A stretch of DNA of 64,000 bases, from the NCBI RefSeq assembly GCF_913777145.1, contig NZ_CAJYPS010000007.1, forward strand, positions 1 to 64,000, read 5' to 3'. Of this stretch, positions 10,758 through 19,990 are shown piece by piece (position 1 is the first letter of the stretch; the number at the start of each line of letters is the position of its first letter). Made by a program: the position numbers and the translations under genes. This DNA comes from an uncultured Roseateles sp. Its GTDB lineage: Bacteria > Pseudomonadota > Gammaproteobacteria > Burkholderiales > Burkholderiaceae_C. The notes below the pieces were generated by a model. It was not told the DNA's origin, did not search any database, and was given only the letters and a program-made list of their open reading frames with translations.

Positions 10758-11726
10758 ATGAACTTCCAGCAACTCCGATCCGTCCGCGAGGCCCAGCGCC
10801 GCGGCTTCAACCTCACCGAGGTCGCGCAGGCGCTGCACACCTCGCAGCCGGGCGTGAGCCGCCAGATCCGCGAGCTGGAGGACGAGCTCGGCATCGAGCT
10901 GTTCGTGCGTGTGGGCAAGCGCCTCACCGGGCTGACCGAGCCGGGCGAGCAGGTGTTGCCGGTGATCGAGCGCCTGCTGCAGGAGGCCGAGAACCTCAAG
11001 CGCGCCGCCGACGACTTCGCGCAGGCCGGCAGCGGCCGGCTGCGCATCGCCGCCACCCACAGCCAGGCGCGCTATGCGCTGCCGCCCGCGGTGCGCGACT
11101 TCCGCGCCCACCATCCGGACGTGAGCCTGCACCTGCAGCAGGGCTCGCCGCAGCAGATCGCCCGCCTGCTGCTGGACGGCGAGGCCGACGTGGGCATCGC
11201 GACCGAGGCGCTGGCCCAGTACCCCGAGCTGGTGGCGCTGCCCTGCTACCGCTGGACCCACTCGGTGGTGGTACCCCCCGGCCATCCGCTGCTGGACGAG
11301 GCCCAGCCGCTGACGCTGGCGCGGCTGGCGCAGTTCCCCATCGTGACCTACGAGCCCGGCTACACCGGCCGCTCCCATATCGACGAGGCCTTTGCCGCCG
11401 CGCAGCTGGCGCCCCACATCGTGCTGAGCGCCATGGACGCGGACGTCATCAAGACCTATGTGGAACTGGGCCTGGGCGTGGGCATCGTGGCTGCGATCGC
11501 GTTCGACGAGGAGCGCGACCGCCACCTGCGCGCGCTCGATGCCCGCCACCTGTTCGAGGACAACATGACCCGGCTCGCGGTGCGCCGCGGCGCCTACCTG
11601 CGCGACTACGTGTACGCCTTCATCCAGACCTTCGCGTCGCCGCTCAAGCGCGAGGTGGTGGACGCCGCCCGCCACCAGGCGCCCGATGCGCCGCCCGGCC
11701 CTGCGCCGCTGGCCCTCGCGGCCTGA
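10758..11726 (+). CDS. cysB: LysR-family sulfur regulator CysB
   Basis: Master activator of sulfate uptake and cysteine synthesis, responding to O-acetylserine or related signals. The 322-residue protein starts [24 protein letters not shown], the CysB/Cbl signature, with the helix-turn-helix [17 protein letters not shown]. The effector domain has TTHTQARY-like [11 protein letters not shown]. The ATG at 10758 is the family start although the frame stays open further upstream. It is flanked on both sides by sulfate-binding protein and transporter genes, its expected targets. Confidence 0.93.
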   Translation: MNFQQLRSVREAQRRGFNLTEVAQALHTSQPGVSRQIRELEDELGIELFVRVGKRLTGLTEPGEQVLPVIERLLQEAENLKRAADDFAQAGSGRLRIAATHSQARYALPPAVRDFRAHHPDVSLHLQQGSPQQIARLLLDGEADVGIATEALAQYPELVALPCYRWTHSVVVPPGHPLLDEAQPLTLARLAQFPIVTYEPGYTGRSHIDEAFAAAQLAPHIVLSAMDADVIKTYVELGLGVGIVAAIAFDEERDRHLRALDARHLFEDNMTRLAVRRGAYLRDYVYAFIQTFASPLKREVVDAARHQAPDAPPGPAPLALAA

Positions 11727-11767
11727 CCCCACCACCCCCATCCCGCACAGACCCAACCCGCCACCCC

Positions 11768-12763
11768 ATGCGCAAACTGCTGACCGCCCTGACCCTGGCC
11801 TTCGCCGCCACCGGCACCTTCGCCCAGACCACGCTGCTCAACGTCTCCTACGACCCCACGCGCGAGCTCTACCAGGACTTCAACGCCGCCTTCGCCAAGT
11901 ACTGGAAGGCCAAGACCGGCGAGACCATCACCGTGAAGAACTCGCACGGCGGCTCGGGCAAGCAGGCCCGCACCGTCATCGACGGGCTGGAGGCCGACGT
12001 GGTGACGCTGGCGCTGGCCTACGACATCGACGCGCTGGCCGACCGCAAGCTGCTGCCGCTGGACTGGCAGAAGAAGCTGCCCAGCAATGCCAGCCCCTAC
12101 ACCTCCACCATCGTGTTCCTGGTGCGCAAGGGCAACCCCAAGCACATCAACAACTGGCCCGACCTGGCGCGCAGCGGCATCGACGTGATCACGCCCAACC
12201 CCAAGACCAGCGGCGGCGCGCGCTGGAACTACCTGGCGGCCTGGGCCTTTGCGCTCAAGCAGCCGGGCGGCACGCCCGACTCCGCCAAGGCCTTTGTGAA
12301 GCGCATCTACCAGAACACCAAGGTGCTGGACTCCGGCGCCCGCGGTGCCACCACCACCTTCGTGGAGCGCGGCATAGGCGACGTGCTGATCGCCTGGGAA
12401 AACGAGGCCTACCTGGCCGTCAAGGAGCTGGGGCCCACCAAGTTCGACATCGTCACGCCCAGCATCTCCATCCTGACCGAGCCGCCGGTGGCGGTGGTGG
12501 ACAAGGTGGTCGACAAGCGCGGCACCCGCAAGCAGGCCGAGGCCTATCTGCAGTACCTGTACTCGCCGGAAGGCCAGGAGATCGCCGGCCGCAACTACTA
12601 CCGCCCGCGCGACCCCAAGGTGGCGGCCAAATACGCCAAGCAGTTCGCGCCCGTCACGCTGTTCACCGTGGACGAGGTCTTCGGCGGCTGGCGCCAGGCG
12701 CAGAAGACCCACTTCGACGACGGCGGTGTGTTCGACCAGATCTACGCCCCCGGCGCGCGCTGA
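11768..12763 (+). CDS. Second sulfate-binding protein (Sbp/CysP family)
   Basis: Periplasmic sulfate-family binding protein, 331 residues, with signal peptide [20 protein letters not shown]. It shares [39 protein letters not shown] and GARGATTTF with the copy at 4806 but differs through much of its length. It is therefore an old paralogue, not a recent duplication. It is not next to a permease and may share CysTWA or serve another oxyanion such as thiosulfate. It is 41 bases downstream of cysB, with no clear ribosome binding site. Confidence 0.9.
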   Translation: MRKLLTALTLAFAATGTFAQTTLLNVSYDPTRELYQDFNAAFAKYWKAKTGETITVKNSHGGSGKQARTVIDGLEADVVTLALAYDIDALADRKLLPLDWQKKLPSNASPYTSTIVFLVRKGNPKHINNWPDLARSGIDVITPNPKTSGGARWNYLAAWAFALKQPGGTPDSAKAFVKRIYQNTKVLDSGARGATTTFVERGIGDVLIAWENEAYLAVKELGPTKFDIVTPSISILTEPPVAVVDKVVDKRGTRKQAEAYLQYLYSPEGQEIAGRNYYRPRDPKVAAKYAKQFAPVTLFTVDEVFGGWRQAQKTHFDDGGVFDQIYAPGAR

Positions 12764-12788
12764 CAGCCTGCCGTAGCGCTTTGACACG

Positions 12789-12840
12789 CCGCCGGTCTTT
12801 ACCCGGCGGTAACCTGCGCGCGGTCAACGCTGCGCGCAGG
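12789..12840. repeat. Two consecutive hairpins between sbp paralogue and DUF1800 gene
   Basis: CCGCCGG (12789-12795) pairs with CCGGCGG (12803-12809), and CCTGCGCGC (12813-12821) pairs with GCGCGCAGG (12832-12840). The two stems are three bases apart and fill most of the 117-base gap. Neither has a T-tract. They could end the sulfate transcript or fold in the leader of the next operon. Confidence 0.55.
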
Positions 12841-12880
12841 CCCCCACGTTGTGTCCCGGTCTGTGCAGGAGACCCAGGTG

Positions 12881-14443
12881 ATGCAACATTTCCCCGCCCT
12901 GCCGCATGCCGCGGCCCCCGCGATGCTGTCGGCCCTGGTGCTGGCGCTCACGCTGGCCGGCTGCGCCGAGCCCGGCAGCCCAGCCGCCAAGGCCCCCGCC
13001 ACCCCGCGCTCGGCCGCCCAGGACGCGCGCTGGCTGGACCGTCTCAGCTGGGGCGCCAGCGCCACCGACCTCGCTCTGGTACGCCGCCAGGGCCGTGAGG
13101 CCTGGCTGGAGCAGCAGCTGCGCCCCGGCACGGGCCAGCTGCCGCCGGCGGCCCAGGCCCAGGTGGCCGCACTGGGCCTCAGCCAGCAAGACCTGGCCAC
13201 CCAGGTGCGCGCGCTGGAAGCGCAGCGCAAGGCCGCCGACGCGCAGACCGACGACGCCACCAAGCAGGCCGCGCAGCAGGCCTACCAGCAGGCCATGACG
13301 CGGCTGGCCAAGGAGGCCGCCGCCCGTTCGCTGCTGGACGCGCTCTATTCGCCACAGCAGCTGCGCGAGCAGATGACCTGGTTCTGGTTCAACCATTTCA
13401 ACGTCCACCAGTACAAGGCCAATCTGCGCGCGATGGTGGGCGACTACGAGCAGGGCCTGCGCGAGCACGCGCTGGGGCGCTTCCGCGACCTGCTGGGCTT
13501 CACCGCCCACCATCCGGCCATGCTGCGCTACCTGGACAACGAGCAGAACGCCGCCAACCGCATCAACGAGAACTACGCGCGTGAGCTGATGGAGCTGCAC
13601 ACGCTGGGCGTGAACGGCGGCTACAGCCAGCGCGACGTGCAGGAGCTGGCCCGGGTGCTGACCGGCCTGGGCGTCAACCTCGGCGACACACCACCACGCC
13701 TCAAGCCTGCCCAGCAGGCGCAGTACCGGCGCTGGGGCCTGGCCGAGTTCAACCCGGCACGCCACGACTTCGGCGACAAGCAGCTGCTGGGCCAGACCAT
13801 CAAGGGCCAGGGGGCGGCCGAGATCGACCAGGTGCTGGACCTGCTGGCCCGCCAGCCCGCCACCGCCCGCCACGTGAGCCGCCAGATCGCGCAATACCTG
13901 GTGGCCGACGAGCCGCCGCCGGCGCTGGTGGAGCGCATGGCACAGCGCTGGCTGGCCAGCGACGGCGACATCGCCGCGGTGCTGCGCACGCTGGTGGCCT
14001 CGCCCGAGTTCGAGGCTTCGCTGGGCCGCAAGTTCAAGGACCCCGTGCACTACGTCGTGTCCTCGGTGCGCCTGGCCTATGCGGACCGCGTGGTGCTCAA
14101 CACCGCCCCCATGCAGGGCTGGCTGTACCGGCTGGGCCAGGCCCCCTACAACCGCCAGACACCCGACGGCTACCCGCTGGACGAGGCCGCCTGGGCCGGC
14201 CCCGGCCAGATGACCACCCGCTTCGAGATCGCCCGCGCCATAGGCAGCGGCAGTGCCGGCCTGTTCCGCGTGGACGGCGAGAAGCAGGACCGGCCGGCCT
14301 TCCCGCAGCTGGCCAACCCGCTGTACTACGACGGCATCGCACCGCGCCTGGCGGCCGCCACCCAGCAGACGCTGGCCCAGGCCTCGTCCCCGCAGGAATG
14401 GAACACCTACCTGCTGGCCTCCCCCGACTTCATGTACCGCTGA
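12881..14443 (+). CDS. DUF1800 family lipoprotein
   Basis: Exported protein of 520 residues in the DUF1800 family, whose function is unknown. The N-terminus is a lipoprotein signal with the lipobox LAGC (cysteine near residue 27). The family core includes RLSWGASATDLALV, the long helical MTWFWFNHFNVH segment, NENYARELMELHTLGVNGGYSQRDVQE and the SPEF region near the end. AGGAG nine bases before ATG 12881 supports this start over an upstream GTG. A DUF1501 gene starts two bases after the stop, the standard partner arrangement. Confidence 0.88.
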   Translation: MQHFPALPHAAAPAMLSALVLALTLAGCAEPGSPAAKAPATPRSAAQDARWLDRLSWGASATDLALVRRQGREAWLEQQLRPGTGQLPPAAQAQVAALGLSQQDLATQVRALEAQRKAADAQTDDATKQAAQQAYQQAMTRLAKEAAARSLLDALYSPQQLREQMTWFWFNHFNVHQYKANLRAMVGDYEQGLREHALGRFRDLLGFTAHHPAMLRYLDNEQNAANRINENYARELMELHTLGVNGGYSQRDVQELARVLTGLGVNLGDTPPRLKPAQQAQYRRWGLAEFNPARHDFGDKQLLGQTIKGQGAAEIDQVLDLLARQPATARHVSRQIAQYLVADEPPPALVERMAQRWLASDGDIAAVLRTLVASPEFEASLGRKFKDPVHYVVSSVRLAYADRVVLNTAPMQGWLYRLGQAPYNRQTPDGYPLDEAAWAGPGQMTTRFEIARAIGSGSAGLFRVDGEKQDRPAFPQLANPLYYDGIAPRLAAATQQTLAQASSPQEWNTYLLASPDFMYR

Positions 14444-14445
14444 CC

Positions 14446-15663
14446 ATGAAACGACGCGACCTGCTCCAGCTGGGCCTCACCACGGCCGCCACCGCCCTGC
14501 CCGCCACCCGCCTGTGGGCCGCGCTCGACCCGGGGGCGCCCAAGCTGCTGGTGGTGTTTCTGCGCGGCGCCTACGACGCGGCCAACCTGCTCGTGCCCTA
14601 TGGCGCGGACTTCTATTACGAGTCCCGCCCCAACATCGCGGTGCCGCGTCCGGACAGCAGCCCGCAGGCGGCGCTGCGGCTGGACGATGCCTGGGCGCTG
14701 GCGCCCGCGGTGGCCGACAGCCTGCTGCCGCTGTGGCAGCGCGGCCAGCTGGCCTTCGTGCCCTTTGCCGGCACGGCCGACACCAGCCGCAGCCATTTCG
14801 AGACCCAGGACCATATCGAGCTGGGCGGCCCCGACAACGGCCCGCGCGACTTCCGCAGCGGCTTCATGAACCGCCTGGCCGCGGTGCTGGGCACGGGTCT
14901 CAGCAGCACACGCCTGGAGGCCATGGCCTTCACCGACCAGGTGCCCCTGATCCTGCGCGGCCCCACGCCGGTGGCCAACCAGGCGCTGCGCGAGCTGGGC
15001 AAGCCGCTGCTGAGCGCACCACAGGCGGACGCGATCACGCGCATGTATGCCGGCACCCGCCTGGCCGGCACGGTCAGCGGCGGCTTCGAGGTGCGTGAGG
15101 CGATCAGCCGCCAGATGGCCGAAATGGCCGGCGAGATGGAGGCGGCCAGCCGCAACGCGATCGCGGCCAAGGGCTTTGCGGTGGAGGCGCGCCGCATCGC
15201 GCGGCTGATGCGCGAGCGGGTCACTCTGGGCTTTGTGGACGTGGGCGGCTGGGACACCCACGTGGCCCAGGGCGGCGCCAGCGGCGCGCTGGCCAACCGC
15301 CTGGGCGAGCTGGGCCGCGGTCTCGCGGCCTTCGCCGACGAGATGGGGCCGCAGTGGGGCCAGACCACGGTGGTGGTGCTCAGCGAGTTCGGCCGCACCT
15401 TCCGCGAGAACGGCAACCGCGGCACCGACCACGGCCACGGCAGCGCCTACTGGGTGCTGGGCGGCGGCGTGCGTGGCGGGCGCATCGCGGGCGAGCAGGT
15501 CGCGCTGAGCGCGGCCACGTTGTTCCAGAACCGCGACTGGCCGGTGCTCACCGACTACCGCGCGCTGCTGGGCGGCCTGATGCGCCGGCTCTACGGCCTC
15601 AACGACGGCCAGCTGGCCGCCATCTTCCCGGGCGCCCAGGCGCAAGACCTGGCCCTGGTCTGA
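14446..15663 (+). CDS. DUF1501 family Tat-exported protein
   Basis: Predicted periplasmic protein of 405 residues in the DUF1501 family, related in fold to alkaline phosphatases/sulfatases. The start MKRRDLLQLGLTTAATALP is a twin-arginine signal. Family motifs include LLVVFLRGAYDAANLLVPYG, ETQDHIELG, DVGGWDTHVAQ and LSEFGRTFRENGNRGTDHGHG, the last rich in potential metal ligands. It is coupled to the DUF1800 gene, and the two are usually inherited together; their joint role is not established. Confidence 0.9.
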   Translation: MKRRDLLQLGLTTAATALPATRLWAALDPGAPKLLVVFLRGAYDAANLLVPYGADFYYESRPNIAVPRPDSSPQAALRLDDAWALAPAVADSLLPLWQRGQLAFVPFAGTADTSRSHFETQDHIELGGPDNGPRDFRSGFMNRLAAVLGTGLSSTRLEAMAFTDQVPLILRGPTPVANQALRELGKPLLSAPQADAITRMYAGTRLAGTVSGGFEVREAISRQMAEMAGEMEAASRNAIAAKGFAVEARRIARLMRERVTLGFVDVGGWDTHVAQGGASGALANRLGELGRGLAAFADEMGPQWGQTTVVVLSEFGRTFRENGNRGTDHGHGSAYWVLGGGVRGGRIAGEQVALSAATLFQNRDWPVLTDYRALLGGLMRRLYGLNDGQLAAIFPGAQAQDLALV

Positions 15664-15669
15664 GGCGCG

Positions 15670-16485
15670 TCAGCGCGCCGCCAGCTGCGGCACCGCCAGC
15701 ATCTGCTCCAGGCTGCCGTCGCGCCGCATCGCCTCCAGCGCGCGGTTGAAGCGCTCGATGATCTCGGCCGCATCGGCGCGCTGGCGGCTGATCGCGAAAT
15801 GCAGCGGCAGGCGCATCAGCGGCTCGGGCGCCGCCTGCAGTTGCTGCAGCTCGGGGTAGTCCCGCCCATGCTGGGACAGCTGGTAGGCCACGATGCGGCG
15901 GTCCTCCAGCACCAGGTCCACCCGGCCGCGGGCCAGCTTCAGCAGATTGGGCAGCACCGCCACCGCCGGCTCCTTCTGCACGCGCTGGTCGCGCAGGAAC
16001 TCGTCGCTGTAGTCGTAGCCACGGCCCACGCCCACGCTGTAACCGCGCAGCTCGGCCAGGCTCTGCGGCACGCTGCGCAGGCCGGCGCGGTGGAAGAGCG
16101 ACAGCTCGTTGTGCAGGTAGGCGTCGCTGAACAGCAGCGCGATGCGGCGCTCCTCGGTGGACCAGATCGCAACGATGCCATCGGCCTGGCCCTGGGCGGC
16201 GGTCGTCAGCGCACGTGCCCAGGGCATCACCGCGATCTCGCTGCGATAGCCGGCCCGCAGCAGCGCGGCCTGCACCACGCGGCCCGCCACGCCGCCGTAA
16301 GGCAGGCCCTGGCCGGTATAGGGTTCCCAGTGATTGGCCACCAGGCGCAGCGGCGGCGCCATCAAGGTACTCACCTCGGGGCCGGCGCGGCTGCTGCCCA
16401 GCACCAGCAGCAGGGCCAGGCCCAGCATCCAGCGGTGCCAGAGCCGGCGCCCGCCGATCGCGGCCTGCAGATCCCACAGCGTCAT
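15670..16485 (-). CDS. Solute-binding protein family 3-like periplasmic protein
   Basis: Protein of 271 residues related to periplasmic amino-acid-type binding proteins (SBP_bac_3), without a transporter nearby. After an N-terminal hydrophobic helix (about 17-35) it reads LRLVANHWEPYTGQGLPYGG, a start common in orphan members. A ligand-domain pattern follows (AQGQADGIVAIWSTEERR, LAELRGYSVGVGRGYDYS, KLARGRVDLVLEDR). The N-terminal anchor could be a signal peptide with an extended n-region, or the true start may be the internal Met at residue 20. It converges on the DUF1501 gene. Confidence 0.75.
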   Translation of the reverse strand: MTLWDLQAAIGGRRLWHRWMLGLALLLVLGSSRAGPEVSTLMAPPLRLVANHWEPYTGQGLPYGGVAGRVVQAALLRAGYRSEIAVMPWARALTTAAQGQADGIVAIWSTEERRIALLFSDAYLHNELSLFHRAGLRSVPQSLAELRGYSVGVGRGYDYSDEFLRDQRVQKEPAVAVLPNLLKLARGRVDLVLEDRRIVAYQLSQHGRDYPELQQLQAAPEPLMRLPLHFAISRQRADAAEIIERFNRALEAMRRDGSLEQMLAVPQLAAR

Positions 16486-16606
16486 GCGGAGCTCCTTGCC
16501 CCCGGCGTCAGGCGCGGGTGGCGATGGCTGATCTTCGCGGCAAGCGCTCCGGCTGACCAGCGCCGCGATGCGGCAGGCCAGACAAGCTGGAGAAAACCTG
16601 GGGGGA

Positions 16607-16660
16607 CACCCCGTGGGCCGGGGTGCTTCCCGGCCCGCGCATCCCGCGCGGCGGCCGGGA
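16607..16660. terminator. Pair of GC hairpins downstream of flavodoxin gene
   Basis: CACCCC/GGGGTG (16607-16612, 16620-16625) and TCCCGGCC/GGCCGGGA (16628-16635, 16653-16660) are perfect inverted repeats. The second contains a further CG-rich inner stem. On the minus strand they lie about 40 bases beyond the flavodoxin stop at 16702. No T-run follows. The rest of the gap 16486-16701 shows nothing else. Confidence 0.45.
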
Positions 16661-16701
16661 CAGAGGCGGCGGGCCGGGCCCGCGCGCCTCTTGGCGGGCG
16701 A

Positions 16702-17256
16702 TCAGCGCGCCCAGCGCTCGGCCGTGGCCTTCACGCGTGCACCGAAGGCCTTGGAGGTCTCGATGTCGCCCGGCACCATTTCGTCGGTGGAGGCGTCCGA
16801 CGGCGTGGCGGTCATCAGGCCGCTGAACGACGCGACATAGTTCAGGTCGTTGCGGGTCGCGGCCTTGCTGTTGGACGGCATCATGCCGGTGCCCACCCAG
16901 ACCATGGAGTGCTGCTGGCTCAGCGTGAACATGTAGTGCAGCGTGGACAGCTTGTCGCCGTTCATCGAAGCGCTGTTCGTGAAGCCGGCGGCCAGCTTGT
17001 CCTTCCAGCCTTGCGTGAACCAGACCTTGCTGGACGCGTCGGCGAACTTCTTGAACTGCCAGCTGGTGCTGCCCATGTAGGTGGGCGAGCCGAACACGAT
17101 GGCGTCGGCGGCATTCAGCGCGGCCCAGTCGGCCTCGCCCAGGTTGCCTTCGGCGTCGATGGCGATCAGCTGCGCACCGGCGCCTTCGGCCACGGCCTCG
17201 GCGATCTTCTTGGTGTGGCCGTAGCCGGAGTGATAGACGACAACGATCTTGCTCAT
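16702..17256 (-). CDS. Flavodoxin-family NAD(P)H:quinone oxidoreductase-like protein
   Basis: FMN-binding flavodoxin-like protein of 184 residues, WrbA/NADPH-dependent FMN reductase type. The FMN phosphate loop is HSGYGHTKKIAEAVAEG at the start, followed by the AIVFGSPTYMGS loop. It probably reduces quinones or other small electron acceptors in the cytoplasm. The gene is 38 bases downstream of a pirin gene on the same strand. Both are likely co-transcribed and governed by the divergent LysR protein; this pairing suggests an oxidative or quinone stress response. Confidence 0.85.
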   Translation of the reverse strand: MSKIVVVYHSGYGHTKKIAEAVAEGAGAQLIAIDAEGNLGEADWAALNAADAIVFGSPTYMGSTSWQFKKFADASSKVWFTQGWKDKLAAGFTNSASMNGDKLSTLHYMFTLSQQHSMVWVGTGMMPSNSKAATRNDLNYVASFSGLMTATPSDASTDEMVPGDIETSKAFGARVKATAERWAR

Positions 17257-17294
17257 GGTTGCTGCTCTCTATAAGTAGCGGGGTGGAGGGAAAT

Positions 17295-18029
17295 TCAGGC
17301 GGCCAGGTCGAACACCAGCACTTCGGCGTCCTGTCCGGCCTTCAGGTTGACCAGGGATGTTTCACTGATTTGCAAGGCATCGCCAGCCGTCAGGTCTTGC
17401 CCGTTGACGTTCAGCGAACCGCGCACCAGATGCACATAGGCGATGCGACCCTGGGCCAGCTGGAGCTCGGCAGTTTCCTCGCCATTGAACAGGCCCGCAT
17501 AGAGTCGGGCATTGGCGTTGATGGTCACCGAGCCTTCGGCACCGTCGTTGGCCGCCACCAGGCGCAGCCGGCCGCGCTTGCTGTCCGCGTCGAAGTGCTT
17601 CTGCTCGTAGCTGGGCGTGATGCCGCGCTTGTCCGGCTGGATCCAGATCTGCAGGAAGTGCGTGACCGCGCCCTTGGCGTGGTTGAACTCGCTGTGCAGC
17701 ACGCCGGTGCCGGCGCTCATGCGCTGCACGTCACCCGGACGGATCACGCCGGTGGCCTTGCCGGCTGCGGCCGCGCCGGTCTCGCCGTTGCCCATGCTGT
17801 CCTTGTGGGCCAGTTCGCCCGACAGCACGTAGCTGATGATCTCCATGTCGCGGTGGCCGTGCGTGCCGAAGCCGGTGCCCGGGGCGATGCGGTCCTCGTT
17901 GATCACGCGCAGCGCACCGAAGCCCATGCGGGCCGGGTCGTAGTAGTCGGCGAACGAGAAGCTGTGGAAGGACTTGAGCCAGCCGTGGTCGGCATAACCA
18001 CGATCACTTGACTTGATGAGCTGTTGCAT
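17295..18029 (-). CDS. Pirin family protein
   Basis: Bicupin of 244 residues related to pirin and quercetin 2,3-dioxygenase YhhW. The N-terminal cupin keeps the metal ligands His57 and His59 (GTHGHRDMEI), His112 and Glu114 (LHSEFNH). The family start is HGWLKSFHSFSFADYYDP. Members are iron-binding and some oxidise flavonols; the natural substrate here is unknown. It is divergent from a LysR gene with a 98-base shared promoter region, an arrangement typical of this family in Proteobacteria. Confidence 0.92.
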   Translation of the reverse strand: MQQLIKSSDRGYADHGWLKSFHSFSFADYYDPARMGFGALRVINEDRIAPGTGFGTHGHRDMEIISYVLSGELAHKDSMGNGETGAAAAGKATGVIRPGDVQRMSAGTGVLHSEFNHAKGAVTHFLQIWIQPDKRGITPSYEQKHFDADSKRGRLRLVAANDGAEGSVTINANARLYAGLFNGEETAELQLAQGRIAYVHLVRGSLNVNGQDLTAGDALQISETSLVNLKAGQDAEVLVFDLAA

Positions 18030-18127
18030 GGTGGGGCTCCGTTGATTTGCGATGGATGAACTTTAGGAGTCACCCTTAGTCCCATCGATCAGGCCGCATG
18101 GGGACATCATTCAAATAGACTGAACGC

Positions 18128-19096
18128 ATGTCGAATCCCCAAGACAAGCGCCGTGCGCTGACGCCCGAGGCGCTCTCCATGATGGACACCATCGCCCGCA
18201 CCGGCAGCTTTGCCGCCGCGGCCCGCGAGATGGGGCGGGTGCCGTCCGCGCTGACCTATTCGGTGCGCCAGCTGGAAGACGCGCTGGACGTGCTGCTGTT
18301 CGACCGCAGCTCCCGCCAGGCGGTGTTGACCGCCGCCGGCGAGGAGCTGCTGCACGAGGGCCGGCGCCTGCTGCAGGAGCTGGACGCCGTGGCCAACCGG
18401 GTGCGCCGCATCGCCACGGGCTGGGAAAGCGAGCTGACGCTGGCCGTGGACGATGCCGTGGCCCGCCGCGCGCTGTTCGACCTGATGGAGGCCTTCTACG
18501 CGCAGAAGACCGACAGCGGCGGGCCGCCGCCGACGCGGCTCAAGCTGCGCATCGAGGTGCTGGCCGGCACCTGGGAGGCGCTGCTGCACGGCCAGGCCGA
18601 CCTGTCCATAGGCGTGCCGGCGCAGACCTCCAGCAGCGCGGTCTACACCGAACCGGCGGGCGAGATGGAGTTCTGGTTCTGCGTCGCACCCCACCACCCG
18701 CTGGCCGCGCTGCCCGAGCCGCTGAGCTCGGCCCAGATCGCCGAGCACCGCATCGTCGCGGTGGCCGACAGCGCGCGCCGCATCGCGCCCATCACCGTGG
18801 GCCTGCTGCCCGGCCAGGATGTGCTGACCGTGCCCTCGCTGGCCACCAAGCTGGAAGCCATGCTGCGCGGCCTGGGCTGCGGCTCCCTGCCCACGCCCAT
18901 GGTGCGCCGCCATGTCGAGGCCGGGCGCCTGGTGCGCAAGACCACCTACGAGGGCCGCCGCAGCGGCGTGCTGCACTACGGCTGGCGCAACACCGGCCAC
19001 GCGCCGGGCAAGGCGCTGGCCTGGTGGCTGGAGCGCCTGGGCAGCGAGACCACGCGCCGCGCACTGCTGGAGCAGCACGAAGGCCTGCTGCTCTGA
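18128..19096 (+). CDS. LysR-family regulator, divergent from pirin gene
   Basis: Transcription regulator of 322 residues. The N-terminal helix-turn-helix reads TGSFAAAAREMGRVPSALTYSVRQLE, matching the YhaJ/pirin-adjacent LysR group, followed by an effector-binding domain. By position it likely controls the pirin and flavodoxin genes. The shared region 18030-18127 holds short repeats around TTTAGGAGT and TTAGTCCC but no clear long dyad. A quinone or phenolic effector would fit the targets; that is inference. Confidence 0.88.
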   Translation: MSNPQDKRRALTPEALSMMDTIARTGSFAAAAREMGRVPSALTYSVRQLEDALDVLLFDRSSRQAVLTAAGEELLHEGRRLLQELDAVANRVRRIATGWESELTLAVDDAVARRALFDLMEAFYAQKTDSGGPPPTRLKLRIEVLAGTWEALLHGQADLSIGVPAQTSSSAVYTEPAGEMEFWFCVAPHHPLAALPEPLSSAQIAEHRIVAVADSARRIAPITVGLLPGQDVLTVPSLATKLEAMLRGLGCGSLPTPMVRRHVEAGRLVRKTTYEGRRSGVLHYGWRNTGHAPGKALAWWLERLGSETTRRALLEQHEGLLL

Positions 19097-19120
19097 AGCG
19101 CCCCAGGACATGCCCCTCCG

Positions 19121-19990
19121 ATGACCTACCGCGGACGCTTCGCCCCCTCGCCCACCGGCCCGCTGCATGCGGGCTCGCTGGTGGCCGCGCTGGCCAGCTG
19201 GCTCGACGCCCGTGCGCATGACGGCCACTGGCTGGTGCGCATCGAGGACGTGGACCTGCCGCGCTGCCCGCCCGGCACCGGCGAGTTCATCCTGGGCCAG
19301 CTCGCGGCGCTGGGCCTGCACGCCGACGAGCCGCCGCTCTGGCAGTCCCGGCGCGGCGCGCTCTACCAGCAGGCGCTGCAGCGCCTGATCGCGGCGGGCG
19401 CGGCCTATGGCTGTGCCTGCACCCGGGCCGAGATCGCTGCGGCCTACGAGGCCCGCTTCGGACCCCGCCCCAAACATGGCGAGCTGATCTACCCCGGCAC
19501 CTGCCGCGCCGGCACCCGGGGCCGGCCGGTGCGCGCCTGGCGCTTCCGCGCCCAGGGCCTGATCGCCTGGCAGGACCGCCGCCTGGGCGCGCAACAGCAG
19601 GACCTGGCCGCCGAGGTCGGCGACTTCGTGCTGCAGCGCGCCGACGGCCTGTGGGCCTACCAGCTGGCCGTGGTGGTGGACGACGCCGAGCAGCACATCA
19701 GCGACGTGGTGCGCGGCGAGGACCTGGCCGACAACACGCCGCGCCAGATCGCGCTGCAACGCGCCTTGGGCCTGCCCACGCCGCACTACCTGCATACGCC
19801 GCTGGTGCTGGCGCCGGACGGCCACAAGCTGTCCAAGCAGAACGGTGCGGCGGCGCTGGACCTGGCCGACCCGGCCGCGCGGCTGCGCGAGGCCGCACTG
19901 CGACTGGGCCTGGCCCTGAGCCCCGGCCCCCGGCCGGCATCTGAACTGCTGGCCGAGGCCGTGCCCCTGTGGCGCGCGCGGCAGCCATGA
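19121..19990 (+). CDS. gluQ: Glutamyl-Q tRNA(Asp) synthetase
   Basis: Paralogue of the GluRS catalytic core that attaches glutamate to the queuosine base of tRNA(Asp) in the cytoplasm. The 289-residue length lacks an anticodon-binding domain, as expected. The HIGH-like motif is [13 protein letters not shown] near residue 7 and the KMSKS-like motif is HKLSKQNGA near residue 231. A Cys-x-Cys (GCACT) and the Tyr/Cys in YPGTC supply zinc-site ligands. Its stop overlaps the next gene's start as ATGA, although the two functions seem unrelated. Confidence 0.93.
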   Translation: MTYRGRFAPSPTGPLHAGSLVAALASWLDARAHDGHWLVRIEDVDLPRCPPGTGEFILGQLAALGLHADEPPLWQSRRGALYQQALQRLIAAGAAYGCACTRAEIAAAYEARFGPRPKHGELIYPGTCRAGTRGRPVRAWRFRAQGLIAWQDRRLGAQQQDLAAEVGDFVLQRADGLWAYQLAVVVDDAEQHISDVVRGEDLADNTPRQIALQRALGLPTPHYLHTPLVLAPDGHKLSKQNGAAALDLADPAARLREAALRLGLALSPGPRPASELLAEAVPLWRARQP

